A DNA stretch of 64,000 nt from Microtetraspora sp. NBRC 16547. Its GTDB lineage: Bacteria > Actinomycetota > Actinomycetes > Streptosporangiales > Streptosporangiaceae. Shown here piece by piece: positions 38,980 through 49,400 of the stretch. A model generated the notes under the pieces. It was not told the origin of the DNA. It saw only the letters and a program-made list of their open reading frames with translations, and made no database searches. Both the position numbers and the translations under genes were made by a program. The number at the start of each line of letters is the position of its first letter. Position 1 is the first letter of the stretch. The stretch is from assembly GCF_030268965.1 (NCBI RefSeq), contig NZ_BSSE01000002.1, positions 434,001 through 498,000 on the forward strand, read 5' to 3'.

Positions 38980-41937
38980 TTGACGCAGACCGAGAACGTC
39001 GTCGGGGACCGGGTGCTGGTCGCCGTGCAGGCGATCAACATCTCCCGGCTGTCGACGCATCCGGTGCCGACCGTGCCGGGGACGCTGATCGTGGTCGCCG
39101 GCGCGGGTCCCAAGGACTCCAACGGCGCGGGCAAGTCGTCGTTCATCGCGGCGATCACCGCGCTGCTCGGCGACGAGCAGTGGCGGTTCGCGTCCGGGGC
39201 CAAGGCCGTCTCCGAGCTGCTGTTCAACGCCGAGCTCGCCGCGCACGGCGACCAGCAGTGGGCCAGTGCCGACCATGGCTACATCGTCGGCGTGTTCGAC
39301 GTGCCGTCGGCCGGCCTGCCGATGACCGTGTGGCTGCGGGTCAACCGCGAGGCGCCATACCTGGAGATCAGGTGGACGGAGGGCGTGCGCCTGGCCGGAG
39401 GCGCTTCGGAGGCCGACCGCGTCACCCGGTCTGACGAGGTGTGGGCCCAGCTCCCGCGCAGCGCCGGGCGCCGTGATGTCGTGGCCCGCGACCTCACCCG
39501 GGTCCTGTACGGCGACCGCGTCCGGTGCGTGTCGTTCCTTTCCACGTCGGTCCGGAGCAAGGTCGCCACAAACCTGCTCTCCCAGCCGCTCAACGAGATC
39601 TCCCCCGAGCGGATCTTCGAGGCGATCGCGGCGCTGACCGGCCTCGACGCCGAGCTGGACCAGGAGCGCGAAGCCAGGCGGGACGAGCACGCCAAGCGGG
39701 TCAGGGCGGCGGAGGCGGCCGACCGGCTGCACGAGTTCGAGACCGAGTCGCAGGCGCTGCTCGCCGCCTTCGACCGGCGCGACCAGGCGCGCGTCCAGCT
39801 CGCGAGCGCGCTGCGCTGCTGGCGCGGGAGGCTGGCCCGGCGGCTGGTCGACGCCGCCGCCCGGGACGAGGAGCTCGACGCGGAACTCGCCACGTGCGAA
39901 GAGGCCGCGGAGTCGGCGTCGGACGCGATCGCCACGCTGCGCGAGGAGATCGCCGCCCTGAAGGACGACTCGCTCGACCGCGCCCTCGCCTCCGCCCGGC
40001 GCGAGCTGGCTCAGATCCAGGCGCGGGCGGCCAAGTTGGAGGCCGACCGGGCGGTGGCCCAGAGCACCGTCGACGGGCTGCGGTCCCAGACGCCCGCGCT
40101 CGAAGACCTGCGGCGGCAGGCCGACGGGCGGGACGTGGCCACCGCCGAGCGTGAGAAGGCCGCCGCGCGCGCCCGGGTGGACGAGGCGCTCAAGGCGCTG
40201 GGTGTGGCCGACAGCGAGGCCGAGACGGCGCGGGCGGCCCTCGACGACGCGGAGAACGGTCCCGCGGCCGCCCAGCTCGCGGCCCTGGCCGGGCGGGGCG
40301 TCGCCGCCGCCAGCCTGCTGGACGCGGTCGACGTCGCCGAGCAGGCACGGGACGCGTCCGCCGGTGGTCCCGCGGCTGAGCTGGTCGCGACCAGGGCCTG
40401 GCCGCACGAGCACGCGGTGATCGTGGACGGCGCCGACCTGGCCGCGGCGGCGAAGGCGCTCGCCGACCTGCCGGGATCCGTGCTGGTCAGCTCCACGGGT
40501 GTCACGGTCGTCGGCGCCTTCGAGAGCGCGGTGACCGGGCGGGAGGCCCGGGTCAAGGCCGCCGAGCAGCGCCTGAACCGGGCCCGCGACGCGCAGGATC
40601 GGGCCGCCGAAGTGGTGCGGCAGGCGGAGGCCGAGATGGCCGAGGCGGTCCGGCGGGCCGACGGCGCCCGGGCGGCGGTCCGCCTGGAGGACGTCCGTAC
40701 CCGCCTGGAGGCTCAGCGGGAGCTGCTGACCGGGCTGCACGCGGCGGCCGACAAGCTGGCACCGGCGCTCGACGCGTCGGAGGAGAGCGTGAGCGCCCTC
40801 GACTTCAGGGCGCGCACCCGCGACATGGAGATCGAGCGGTTGGAGGGCCGCCGGGCGCGGTTCGAGGCGGATCGCGACCGGGCCCGGGAGCAGGCCGCCC
40901 GGACGACCGCCGAGCGGCGGGCACTCGACCTCGGCGGACTCACCGAGGAGTGGTGCGGCACGGTCGAGGAGGCGCGCGGGTGGCTCGCGGCGGAGGAGCC
41001 GCTGACCGCCGACGAGTGGTGGCGCGGCGCCGAGCGGCATCTCGACGCGGCCCTGCGCGGCGGGTTCGGCGACTCCGCGGAGACGGGCGACGAGATGCCG
41101 GAGGAGCTGGCCTTCCTCGTCAACGAGCGGCGGAGCGGCCGGTCGGCCGAGGAGCTGGCCACGTTCCCCGCGGTGTGCGCCGCTCTCGGCTCCTATCTCC
41201 GCGGCCAGGAGGAGTACGAACGCCACCGCCGCCAGCAGATCGAGACCCAGCTCTCCTCACGCCGGCGCGACCTGGAGACGGCGAACCGCGGCGCGGAGGA
41301 CGCGGCGCAGTCCACGGCCGTGCACCGGGCGGCGCTCACCGAGGCGATCAGGGCCCGCCTGGCCCGGGTCGCCGAGGAGTTCGAGAAGCTCGACGTGGGA
41401 TACGGCGGCTACGGCGCGACGCTGGACTTCCCGGTGCCCGCCGCGCCCGCCGATCCCGAGCAGCGCTGGTCGTGGCGGGTCGTGCCCAAGTGGCGGCGGG
41501 GTGACGGCCAGGGGTTCGTGCCCTACAACCGGCGGGCGAACACGGCGCTCATGGACGAGAAGGCGGTCAAGCTCGTCTGCGCCGCCGCGATCGCGTCCTC
41601 GGGAGGCGGCCACCTGACGCTGGTCCTCGACGAGCTCGGCCGCAACCTCGGCAAGGAGCACCGCAGGGAGGCCGTGGCGCTGTTCCGCAAGATCGGCGAG
41701 ATGCACGGCATCACGGTCATCGGCGCCCTGCAGGACGACATGGAGCCCTACGCCATCGACGCCTGCGGGCAGTACGTGAAGCTGCGCCGCTCCTCGGACG
41801 CCATGCCGTACAACGAGCCGCCGGTCATCGTGGGGCACGACCGGCACGCCGAGAGGGTGCGCATGCTCGCGGACTGGGTCGCCCGCCCGCGAGCCGCGTC
41901 ACCGGCGGGTCCCGGCGGCGTCGCCGCCGGGACGTAG
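38980..41937 (+). CDS. SMC-like coiled-coil ATPase (MksB/JetC-like)
   Basis: A 985-residue ATPase with SMC architecture. The N-terminal head has a Walker A (GPKDSNGAGKSS, residues 43-54). Long Ala/Glu/Arg-rich coiled coils at about 225-425 and 515-660 flank a globular middle (about 430-515, with WPHEHAVIVDGADLAAAAKA) in the hinge position. The C-terminal head has a Walker B (LTLVLDE, Asp884-Glu885) and D-loop-like GRNLGKEH. I see no standard LSGG signature; the equivalent place reads NTALMDEKAVKLVCAAAIA. The TTG start follows AGGAAAGGA. With two winged-helix genes upstream it matches the MksFEB or JetABC order. DNA loop extrusion or plasmid restriction is inferred from those relatives. Confidence 0.8.
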   Translation: MTQTENVVGDRVLVAVQAINISRLSTHPVPTVPGTLIVVAGAGPKDSNGAGKSSFIAAITALLGDEQWRFASGAKAVSELLFNAELAAHGDQQWASADHGYIVGVFDVPSAGLPMTVWLRVNREAPYLEIRWTEGVRLAGGASEADRVTRSDEVWAQLPRSAGRRDVVARDLTRVLYGDRVRCVSFLSTSVRSKVATNLLSQPLNEISPERIFEAIAALTGLDAELDQEREARRDEHAKRVRAAEAADRLHEFETESQALLAAFDRRDQARVQLASALRCWRGRLARRLVDAAARDEELDAELATCEEAAESASDAIATLREEIAALKDDSLDRALASARRELAQIQARAAKLEADRAVAQSTVDGLRSQTPALEDLRRQADGRDVATAEREKAAARARVDEALKALGVADSEAETARAALDDAENGPAAAQLAALAGRGVAAASLLDAVDVAEQARDASAGGPAAELVATRAWPHEHAVIVDGADLAAAAKALADLPGSVLVSSTGVTVVGAFESAVTGREARVKAAEQRLNRARDAQDRAAEVVRQAEAEMAEAVRRADGARAAVRLEDVRTRLEAQRELLTGLHAAADKLAPALDASEESVSALDFRARTRDMEIERLEGRRARFEADRDRAREQAARTTAERRALDLGGLTEEWCGTVEEARGWLAAEEPLTADEWWRGAERHLDAALRGGFGDSAETGDEMPEELAFLVNERRSGRSAEELATFPAVCAALGSYLRGQEEYERHRRQQIETQLSSRRRDLETANRGAEDAAQSTAVHRAALTEAIRARLARVAEEFEKLDVGYGGYGATLDFPVPAAPADPEQRWSWRVVPKWRRGDGQGFVPYNRRANTALMDEKAVKLVCAAAIASSGGGHLTLVLDELGRNLGKEHRREAVALFRKIGEMHGITVIGALQDDMEPYAIDACGQYVKLRRSSDAMPYNEPPVIVGHDRHAERVRMLADWVARPRAASPAGPGGVAAGT

Positions 41938-41953
41938 CCCCGCCGCGGAGGCG

Positions 41954-43387
41954 TCAGGACATTTCCGCGAAGTCGGTCTCGGTGGTGCCGATCGTCTGCG
42001 CCACCGAGGGCCGCACCGCCCTGAGATAGCCGTACCACCCGAGCGCCACGGCGAAGGTGACCAGGAACGCGCAGATCACGAAGTTCAGCGGCCAGGCGGG
42101 CCACGGCACGACGTTGACGTAGAAGACGTACGCCATGCCGATCACCGAGATCGCCACGCACGGCCAGATCAGCGAGGCCCTCACACCCTCGCGGCGCAGG
42201 AAGATCGGCGCGGCGAGCGCGACCACGGCGTAGGCCACCATGTAGCCGAAGGTGCCGTACGTGTCGACGAGCACGGTGATCTCCATGCCGTCCACATTGA
42301 GGGCGTAGAGCGTCGCGGTCAGCAGCACCGCGAGCGGCGCGATCGCGAGGATGGCGCGGTGCGGGGTCTGCTGAGTCCGGTGCGTACGGCCGAGCGAGGC
42401 GGGCAGCACGCCCTCCTTGCCCATCACGAAGGCGATGCGCCCGAGCACGTTGACCGGCGCGACCACCACGGCGAAGAACGAGGCCGTGATGCCGAGGCTG
42501 ACCACCGGGCGGAACCAGCCGGGCATGCCGGCGGCGACCGCCAGCTCGTCGAGGGGGTTGCCGCTCGCGCCGAGGTCGCCGAGCACCCGGTAGCCGGACA
42601 CCTGGACGTAGGACGCGAAGATGTACAGCACGCCGACGCCGGCCGCGCTCCACATGATCGCCCGCGGGATCGCCTTGAACGGGTTGCGCGCCTCACGGCC
42701 GAGCGCGTCGGAGCTGGAGAAGCCGACGAAGCCGAGGATGGCCAGCACCATGCCGACCGCGATGCCGTGCGGGGTCGCGCCGCTGAGCGAGAACTGGTCG
42801 GCGTCGAAGACGGGGCCGTCGCCGGCGACCAGCACGATCACCAGCATGATCGTGATGATGGCGATGGAGATGACCTCGAGGATCAGCGAGATCCGCGCGG
42901 ACATCCGGATGCCCCACACGGTGAACAGGATGGCCAGCCCGCCGATCACCAGCGCGAGGAAGACGTTCCACGCCGTGTTCTCGATCGTCAGCCCGATGGA
43001 GGACAGGAAGGCGTTGAAGTGGTAGACGGCGCCGCCGAGGGAGCCGGAGGCGATGCCGAAGCAGCCGATGATCAGCGTGATGCCGGTGACGTACGCGCCG
43101 AGGGGGCCGAGGCCCTGGGCCGCGTAATTGTAAAGGGAGCCGGCCGAGGCGCGGCGCTTGGCGAACTGGGAGATGCAGTAGCCCACCGCGAGGATCACGA
43201 TCGTGGCGAGGGCGAACGACAGCCACGAGGCGTTCCCGGCGCTGGCGAAGATCCCGGCCACGGAGAACGCGATGACGGCGCTGGGGGCGATGTTGGCGAT
43301 GGCCTGGGCGACGACCTCGCCGCCCGACATCGCCCCTCGCCGTAGCCCGTGATCAGCCGACGAGGGGCGGGCGCTGGTCTGGGTCAT
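41954..43387 (-). CDS. APC-superfamily amino acid permease
   Basis: A 477-residue secondary transporter with about 12 hydrophobic helices. The N-terminal segment AQAIANIAPSAVIAFSVAG and GFVGFSSSDALGREARNP are typical of APC permeases for amino acids or amines. The ATG at 43385-43387 has AGGAACT upstream. It lies 11 bases downstream of a zinc alcohol dehydrogenase gene on the same strand and probably shares its transcript; together they suggest uptake and oxidation of an amino alcohol or amine. Confidence 0.85.
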   Translation of the reverse strand: MTQTSARPSSADHGLRRGAMSGGEVVAQAIANIAPSAVIAFSVAGIFASAGNASWLSFALATIVILAVGYCISQFAKRRASAGSLYNYAAQGLGPLGAYVTGITLIIGCFGIASGSLGGAVYHFNAFLSSIGLTIENTAWNVFLALVIGGLAILFTVWGIRMSARISLILEVISIAIITIMLVIVLVAGDGPVFDADQFSLSGATPHGIAVGMVLAILGFVGFSSSDALGREARNPFKAIPRAIMWSAAGVGVLYIFASYVQVSGYRVLGDLGASGNPLDELAVAAGMPGWFRPVVSLGITASFFAVVVAPVNVLGRIAFVMGKEGVLPASLGRTHRTQQTPHRAILAIAPLAVLLTATLYALNVDGMEITVLVDTYGTFGYMVAYAVVALAAPIFLRREGVRASLIWPCVAISVIGMAYVFYVNVVPWPAWPLNFVICAFLVTFAVALGWYGYLRAVRPSVAQTIGTTETDFAEMS

Positions 43388-43398
43388 TGGGGAGTTCC

Positions 43399-44496
43399 TT
43401 AGGGGATCAGTAGGGTGCGCAGCGCCTCGCCGCTGGCCAGGGCGTCGAGGGCGGGACCGGCCTCGTCGAGGGAGGTCCGGCGGCTGACGAGCTGGTCGAG
43501 CTGGAGGTGGCCGTCCATGTAGCGGTCGACCAGTGCGGGGATGTCGATCGCCGGGCGGACGCTGCCGTAGTTCGAGCCGAGGATCCGCTGGTCGGCCTCG
43601 GCGAGAACGAGGGGATCGAACCGGGCGAGGGTCCCCTGGGGCGGCAGCCCGACCGCGACGGCCGCGCCGCCCAGGCCGAGGATCTGGATGGCCGATTCGA
43701 GCGTGGCCTGGTGTCCCACCGCGTCGAAGGCGTAGTCGACGCCGTCGGGCAGCAGGTCGCGGAGCGCCTCGGTCACGTCGACCCCGGCGCCGGAGATCTG
43801 GTCGGTGGCGCCGAGCGTCACCGCGAGGGCGGTCTTCTCCGGACGGGTGTCGATCGCGATGATCCGCTCGGCCCCGGCGAGCTTGGCTCCCTGGACGACG
43901 GACAGCCCGACGCCGCCGCAGCCGATGACCGCGACCGTGCTGCCGGGCAGGACGGCGGCGGTGTTCGTCACCGCGCCGACCCCGGTGGCCACGGCGCAGC
44001 CGACGAGGGCCACGGTGTCGAGCGGCGCGTCCTCGCGGATCTTGATCGCGCCGGAGGCGGGCACCACGGCCTCTTCCGCGAACGACGACACGCCCAGGTA
44101 GTGGTACACCGACTCGCCGCCCCGGCTGAGCCGGCTGGTGCCGTCCTGGAGCACGCCGCCCGGGGCGACGACGGTGGCGGCGACCTGGCAGCGGGCCTCG
44201 TGCCCGGCGCGGCAGTAGCGGCACTGGCCGCAGGGGGCGACCCAGGAGAGGACGACGTGGTCGCCCTCGGCGAGGCTGGTCACGCCCGGCCCGAGCGCGG
44301 TGACGACACCCGAGCCCTCGTGGCCCATGACGAGCGGCAGCGGCACGTCCCACTCCCCGCGGCGTACGTGCAGGTCGGATCCGCAGACCCCGGCTGCGGC
44401 GATCTTGACCCGGACCTCACCGGGTCCCGGCGGAGCCAGTTCGACCTGCTCGACCCTGACGGGCTTGTCGGGTGACTCGAAAACCGCGGCGCGCAT
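43399..44496 (-). CDS. Zinc-dependent alcohol dehydrogenase
   Basis: A 365-residue medium-chain dehydrogenase. Catalytic zinc ligands are in AAGVCGSDLH and GHEGSGVV. A structural zinc site is formed by PCGQCRYCRAGHEARC. The Rossmann motif is VAVIGCGGVGLSVVQGAKLA with a following acidic residue favouring NAD. It is cotranscribed with the permease and divergent from a PucR regulator. The substrate is unknown. Confidence 0.88.
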   Translation of the reverse strand: MRAAVFESPDKPVRVEQVELAPPGPGEVRVKIAAAGVCGSDLHVRRGEWDVPLPLVMGHEGSGVVTALGPGVTSLAEGDHVVLSWVAPCGQCRYCRAGHEARCQVAATVVAPGGVLQDGTSRLSRGGESVYHYLGVSSFAEEAVVPASGAIKIREDAPLDTVALVGCAVATGVGAVTNTAAVLPGSTVAVIGCGGVGLSVVQGAKLAGAERIIAIDTRPEKTALAVTLGATDQISGAGVDVTEALRDLLPDGVDYAFDAVGHQATLESAIQILGLGGAAVAVGLPPQGTLARFDPLVLAEADQRILGSNYGSVRPAIDIPALVDRYMDGHLQLDQLVSRRTSLDEAGPALDALASGEALRTLLIP

Positions 44497-44793
44497 ACCG
44501 CCCCTTCCGCTCGGCCGGGGAACAGCGCAGCCGTCACCCGGTGTTACTGGAACGGGGTTAAGGGTAGGTTTGCGTGCTTTCTTCCCGCATGTAGCCAAAT
44601 GTCCATCGACCTGTGCCGAGGACGCCGATCCGATATTTCCCCCCGCGCCCGGCCTCGTGTCACGGTGACCCAGCGTTGATCCGTGTACGGCCCGGCAGGT
44701 TCGGCCGGCCTGCGTCCCGGCGGGCGGCCCGGCAGGCGGCGCGGCGGAGGCGATTCGCGGAACAGCCGAAGAGGAGCAGAGAAGGAGTGCGCC
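44497..44793. other. Divergent control region (ADH/permease vs PucR)
   Basis: No gene is seen in these 297 bases. The left third, near 44550-44620, is AT-richer and should hold the promoters of both divergent units. I could not define a convincing palindrome. Confidence 0.4.
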
Positions 44794-46278
44794 GTGCTGG
44801 AGACAGTGGGCGATGTCGCGCAGCGGTTCCGATTGCGCGTCCCGACCGGATCCGCCGGGCTGGACCGCCCCATCCGGTGGACGCACATCTCGGAGCTGGC
44901 CGACCCCACGCCGTGGCTGCGCGGCGGTGAGATGCTCCTCACCCTGGGCCTCCAGCTCGACCGGATGGCCACGCCGGAGGCGCTCACCGCGTACACCGCG
45001 AGACTGGCCGAGGCCGGGGTCGCCGCCCTCGGGTTCGGCGTCGGGCTCCGGCACCCGTCCGTGCCGGAGGCGCTGGTGGCCGGAGCCGCCGCGCACGGCA
45101 TGGCGGTGCTGGAGATCCCCTCCGGCGTGGCCTTCCAGGACATCACCTACCAACTCAACGGCGACCTGCTCCGGACCGGGGCCGCGGAGTCGCGGCTGAT
45201 CGCGGAGGGCGTCTCCAGCATGACCAGGGTGGCCCGCAGCGCCGGGCCGGAGGGCATCGTCGCCACCCTCGCCGCCAGGATCGACAGCTGGGCGGTGCTG
45301 ATGGACCGGCACGGGAAGACGCACGCGGCGGTCGGCGCGGCGCGGGTGCACCTGGACGACGCCCGTGCCGCCGCGCTCGGCCAGCGCTCCCGCATCCGGC
45401 ATCCTGGCCTGACCGTGTACGGCGTCGGCGACCCGGTGCGTCCCCGCGCCCACCTGGTGGTGGCTCCCCGCCCGGACCGGATCAGCCTCACCAGGGAGCT
45501 GGCCCAGCACGCGGCCCTGCTGCTCGACCTCGCGCTCAACCCGCTGAGCGGCGGCGACACCTGGGGGCTCGCCCGGGCCGACGCCGTGGACGCGCTGATG
45601 TCCGGTGACCCCGCGCTCATCCAGCGGGTCTCGGCCCGGTGGAACCTCCTCGCCGGGAACATCGCCGTCGCGCTCCTGCGCTCCCGGTCGCGTGCCGTCC
45701 CGCTGGAGGAGAACGTCCTGGAGTGGTGCGCGGAACTGGACGTGCCGCCGCTCGTCAGCTCCGAGTCCTCCATGGTCACGGTGCTCCTGCCCGAGGACGA
45801 GCTGGGGCGGTGGACCGCGCGGGTGTGCGAGGCGGTCGAGCGCGAGGGCGTTCCGGCCCGATGCGGCGTCGGTACGGCCCAGCCGCCGTCCGCGTCCCTG
45901 CTCAGCCGCCGCCAGGCGGAGCAGGCGCTGGAAGTGGCGGTCGCGGACGCCCGGCCGGTCGTCGAGTTCGCCGGCCTGCCGACCCAGCGGCTGATCCTCC
46001 AGCATCTCGACCCCGCCGCGCGCACCGCGCTCACCTCGCCGCTGCTGCCGCTCTTGGAGAACGACTCCACCCGGATCCTGCTCCGGTCGCTGCGGGTCTT
46101 CCTCGGCGAGAACAACAACTGGGAGGCGGCGTCATCGCAGCTCGGCATCCATCGGCACACCCTCCGCCAGCGGATGGGACGCGTCGAGGAGCTCACCGGG
46201 CTGTCGGTCGCCGTCACCGAGGACCGGGTCATCGCCTGGCTGGCCCTGCAGGCCCTCCACGTCGACGACACCGTCTGA
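44794..46278 (+). CDS. PucR-family transcriptional regulator
   Basis: A 494-residue activator. It has an N-terminal PucR sensor domain (TVGDVAQRFRLRVPTGSAGL, then WTHISELADPTPWLRGGEML), a middle GGDEF-like region and a C-terminal PucR helix-turn-helix (RVFLGENNNWEAASSQLGIH, then RHTLRQRMGRVEEL). The GTG at 44794 has AAGGAG upstream. Family members control purine, GABA or amino-alcohol catabolism. The divergent permease and dehydrogenase are the obvious targets. Confidence 0.9.
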   Translation: MLETVGDVAQRFRLRVPTGSAGLDRPIRWTHISELADPTPWLRGGEMLLTLGLQLDRMATPEALTAYTARLAEAGVAALGFGVGLRHPSVPEALVAGAAAHGMAVLEIPSGVAFQDITYQLNGDLLRTGAAESRLIAEGVSSMTRVARSAGPEGIVATLAARIDSWAVLMDRHGKTHAAVGAARVHLDDARAAALGQRSRIRHPGLTVYGVGDPVRPRAHLVVAPRPDRISLTRELAQHAALLLDLALNPLSGGDTWGLARADAVDALMSGDPALIQRVSARWNLLAGNIAVALLRSRSRAVPLEENVLEWCAELDVPPLVSSESSMVTVLLPEDELGRWTARVCEAVEREGVPARCGVGTAQPPSASLLSRRQAEQALEVAVADARPVVEFAGLPTQRLILQHLDPAARTALTSPLLPLLENDSTRILLRSLRVFLGENNNWEAASSQLGIHRHTLRQRMGRVEELTGLSVAVTEDRVIAWLALQALHVDDTV

Positions 46279-46324
46279 TCGCCCGGAGCACCGGGTCAGA
46301 CCAGCGAAGATCAGGCCAGCTCAG

Positions 46325-46399
46325 GGCCAGGCCAGGCCGACCCAGGCCAGGCCGACCCAGGCCAGGCCGACCCAGGCCAGGCTGACCCAGGTCAGGCGA
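46325..46399. repeat. 15-bp tandem repeat array
   Basis: Five head-to-tail copies of CCCAGGCCAGGCCGA with small changes in the outer copies lie between the convergent PucR and sbcC genes. There are no spacers, so this is a minisatellite and not a CRISPR array. Confidence 0.9.
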
Positions 46400-46473
46400 G
46401 GTCGCTGTCAGATGATGAGCCAGACCCCACCGGGAAACGTTCGCCTACATCCTCACTGCCAGGCGACGTCGGG

Positions 46474-49400
46474 TCAGGCCAGGGAGAGCGTCGAGCCGCC
46501 CCGGCCCTTGCGCACCCGGATCTGGGCGGGGATGCGGGTCCGCAGCTCGGCCACGTGGCTGACGATGCCGACGGCCCGGCCTCCCTCGCGCAGACCGTCG
46601 AGGATGTCCAGGACGTCGTCGAGCGTGTCCTCGTCGAGCGTGCCGAACCCCTCGTCCACGAACAGGCTGCCGATCTCGGGACCGCCGGCCTCGGCCGTGA
46701 CCACGTCCGCCAGGCCGAGAGCCAGCGCCAACGAGGTGATGAAGCTCTCGCCGCCGGAGAGGGTCGCGGGGTCGCGATCCACGCCGGTCCAGCCGTCGAG
46801 GACCCGCAGCCCCAGCCCGCCGCCGGATCTGCCCCGGTCGCCCGCCGCCTTCTTCTGGTCGTGCCGGAGCAGGTAGCGCCCGCCGGACATCCGGTCGAGC
46901 CGCTCGTTCGCGGCGTCCACGACCTGGCGGAGCCGCTCCCCCAGCACGTAGGCCGAGAGCCGGATGCTGAACGGGTTGTCCGTCGAGGTCCCGCCCGCGA
47001 GTTCGGCCAGCCGGCGGGCGAGGCGGTGCCGCTCGGCCGCCGGGCCGTAGCGCCCGTGCGCGTCCTCCAGCTCGGCGGCGAGCCCGGTGAGCTGCTCCAG
47101 CCGGCTCCTGACATGGTCTCGGGCCGAGGTCCGATCCGAGGCCTCCCGCTCCGCCCGCTCGTGCTCCGCCTCCAGCGCCGCCAGATCCGGCTCGGGCACG
47201 GCCGCCGCCGCGACCAGCTCCGGATCGGCGAGCTGCGCCTCCACGGCGGCCTCCTCGGCGGCGAACCGCCGCAGCCGCTCGGCCATCTCCTCGCGCTCGG
47301 CCTCGGCGCGCACCGCCGCGCGGGCGTCGTCCAGCGTCGCGAACCCGGCCTCGGCGGCGGCTCCGGCCGCCGCCGAGCGGGCCGCCGCGCTCTCGCTCTC
47401 GGCGCTCTCCGACGCGTGCACCGCCTCAGCGGCATCGCAGAGCAGCGCGGCGTCCGCCGCGAGCCGTTCCAGCCTGGCCTCCAGGGAGGCGTCGCCGCCG
47501 CGCGCCTCGTCGAGCAGCACGGCCAGCCTGCCCTCCTCCCCGGCGAGCTGCGCGCGCCGGGTCCGGGTCTCGGCGGCGTCCAGCTCCAGGGATCGCGAAC
47601 GCTCCTCGGCCTCGGCGAGCTCGGCGGCCAGTCTTCGCACCTCCGCCAGGAGGCCGGGCTCGCCCTCCGCCGCATCGCACGCCTCCCGCAGGGCGCGTTC
47701 CGCCTCCGCGAGGACCGCGACCATCGCGTGCTCGGTCGGTTCCGTGTCGCCGGTCGGCCCGGTAGGCCTGGCGTCGTCGGCCGGCGCGACATCGCCGGTC
47801 GGCCCGGCATCCTGGGTCGGCGCGGCATCCTGGGTCGGCGCGGCATCGCCGGGCGCCGCCTCGGCTTCGGTCGGAACGGTCAGCTCCGCGACGGCGGCCC
47901 GCGCCTGGTCGTACGCGGCCCGCGTCTCGGCGGCCAGGGCGACGGCCTCGGCGGCGGCGGTGAGCAGCCGCGCCCCCGCCGCGAACCTGGCGTGTCTGGC
48001 CCGGACGTCGGCGTCCTCTCCCCGGGCGGCGGCGAGGCGGCCGGTGAGGCGGCCGCGCTCGGCCAGGAGCTCGGCCTCACCCGTCCGGTGCCCGGCCAGC
48101 GCGCGGCCCGCCTCGTCGGCCTGGTCACGCAGCGCCTCCGACTCCGCGGTGAGCCGCTCGGCCTCGGCGGCGGCGTCTGGCTCCCCGGCCGCGGCGTCCC
48201 GTGCCCCGGCGAGATCGGATTCGGCGGCGGCGAGGCGTGCCTCCGCGTCCTCCTGGGAGAGGTCCTCCGCCCGCCGGGTGACCTCGTCCAGCCGGGAGGC
48301 CAGCGCGGCGACCCGGCTCTCCGCGGCCTCCCGGCCCTGCCTGGCGGTCTCGAAAGCGTCCTGCGCCGCCTGCTCGTCGTCGGCCGTCGGCGCCGCCGAC
48401 GACGGAGCGGCGGGTGCCGGATGCTCGGCGGAACCGCACACCGCGCACGGCTCTCCGGGAACGAGTGACCGGGCCAGCTCGGCGGCCATGCCCTCGATGC
48501 GGGCCGACCGCACGCCCTGGAGCCGGTCGCGCGCGTCCTGCGCGTGGTCCACCGCCGCCAGCCGCTCCCGCTCCGCCTCCGCCAGCTCGGCGGTCAGCGC
48601 GTCACGCTGGGCGGCGGCGGCGCGCCGGTCGCGGGCCGCGCCGACGGCGGCCTCGAGCGCCGGGATCCGCGCGGCGGCGGCACGGGCCCGCGCCAGCCGC
48701 TCGTCCGCCTCCTCGAGCGCCGCCGGCAGGGACGCGAGACCCGCGAGCGCGGCCGCCTCCCGCTCCGCCGCCTCCACGATGTCGGCGCGCACCCCGGCCA
48801 GCCGGTCTGTGACGTCGGCCAGCCGCTCCTCCTCCCCCGCCAGCAGCTCCAGCCTGGCCAGCTCGTCCCGCCAGGCCCGCTCCAACTCCGCCAGGACGCG
48901 GCCGGTGTCGCCGTCCGGCGGCGTGAGCCGTACCGGCCGGAGGTCGGGGGTGTCGGGCAGCGCCGCGAGGGCGGCGGCCCGCGCCTCCGTGGCGGAGGCC
49001 AGCTCGGCGGCGAGGGCGTCGCGGCGGCGCACCGCCGCGAGGTCGCGGTCGGCGCCGTCACAGGCGGCCTGGAGACCGGCGACGGCGGCGGCGGCCAGCC
49101 GCGCGGCCTCCAGCCGCTCCTCGGCCAGGGCCAGCTCCCCGGGCAGCGTGGCGAGACGCTCGCCGAGATCGGCCCGCAGCCCCGCCAGCTCGGCCAGCCG
49201 CTCGCCGGCCAGGCCGAGTTCCGCACTGACCTGTGTCAGCCGGGACTCCTCGGGGCGAAGCTGCTCCAGGCGGGCGACCTCGTCACGCCGCTCCCGCTCC
49301 CGCTCGCGCAGCGCGGCCACGTCGGGCCAGGCCCCGTCGACCGGGGCACCGATGATCGGCAGCGCCCTGGCCACGGCGTCCACGGCCAGCCGCCGCGCCT

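Noticed and set aside
38896-41226. A 776-codon open frame on the minus strand
   Set aside because: It is antisense to the SMC-like ATPase, which has Walker A, Walker B and coiled coils. The antisense product is low-complexity and has no ribosome site.
46325-46399. CRISPR array
   Set aside because: The repeat units are 15 bp and abut one another with no spacers; no cas gene is present. No other CRISPR-like pattern was seen in the window.
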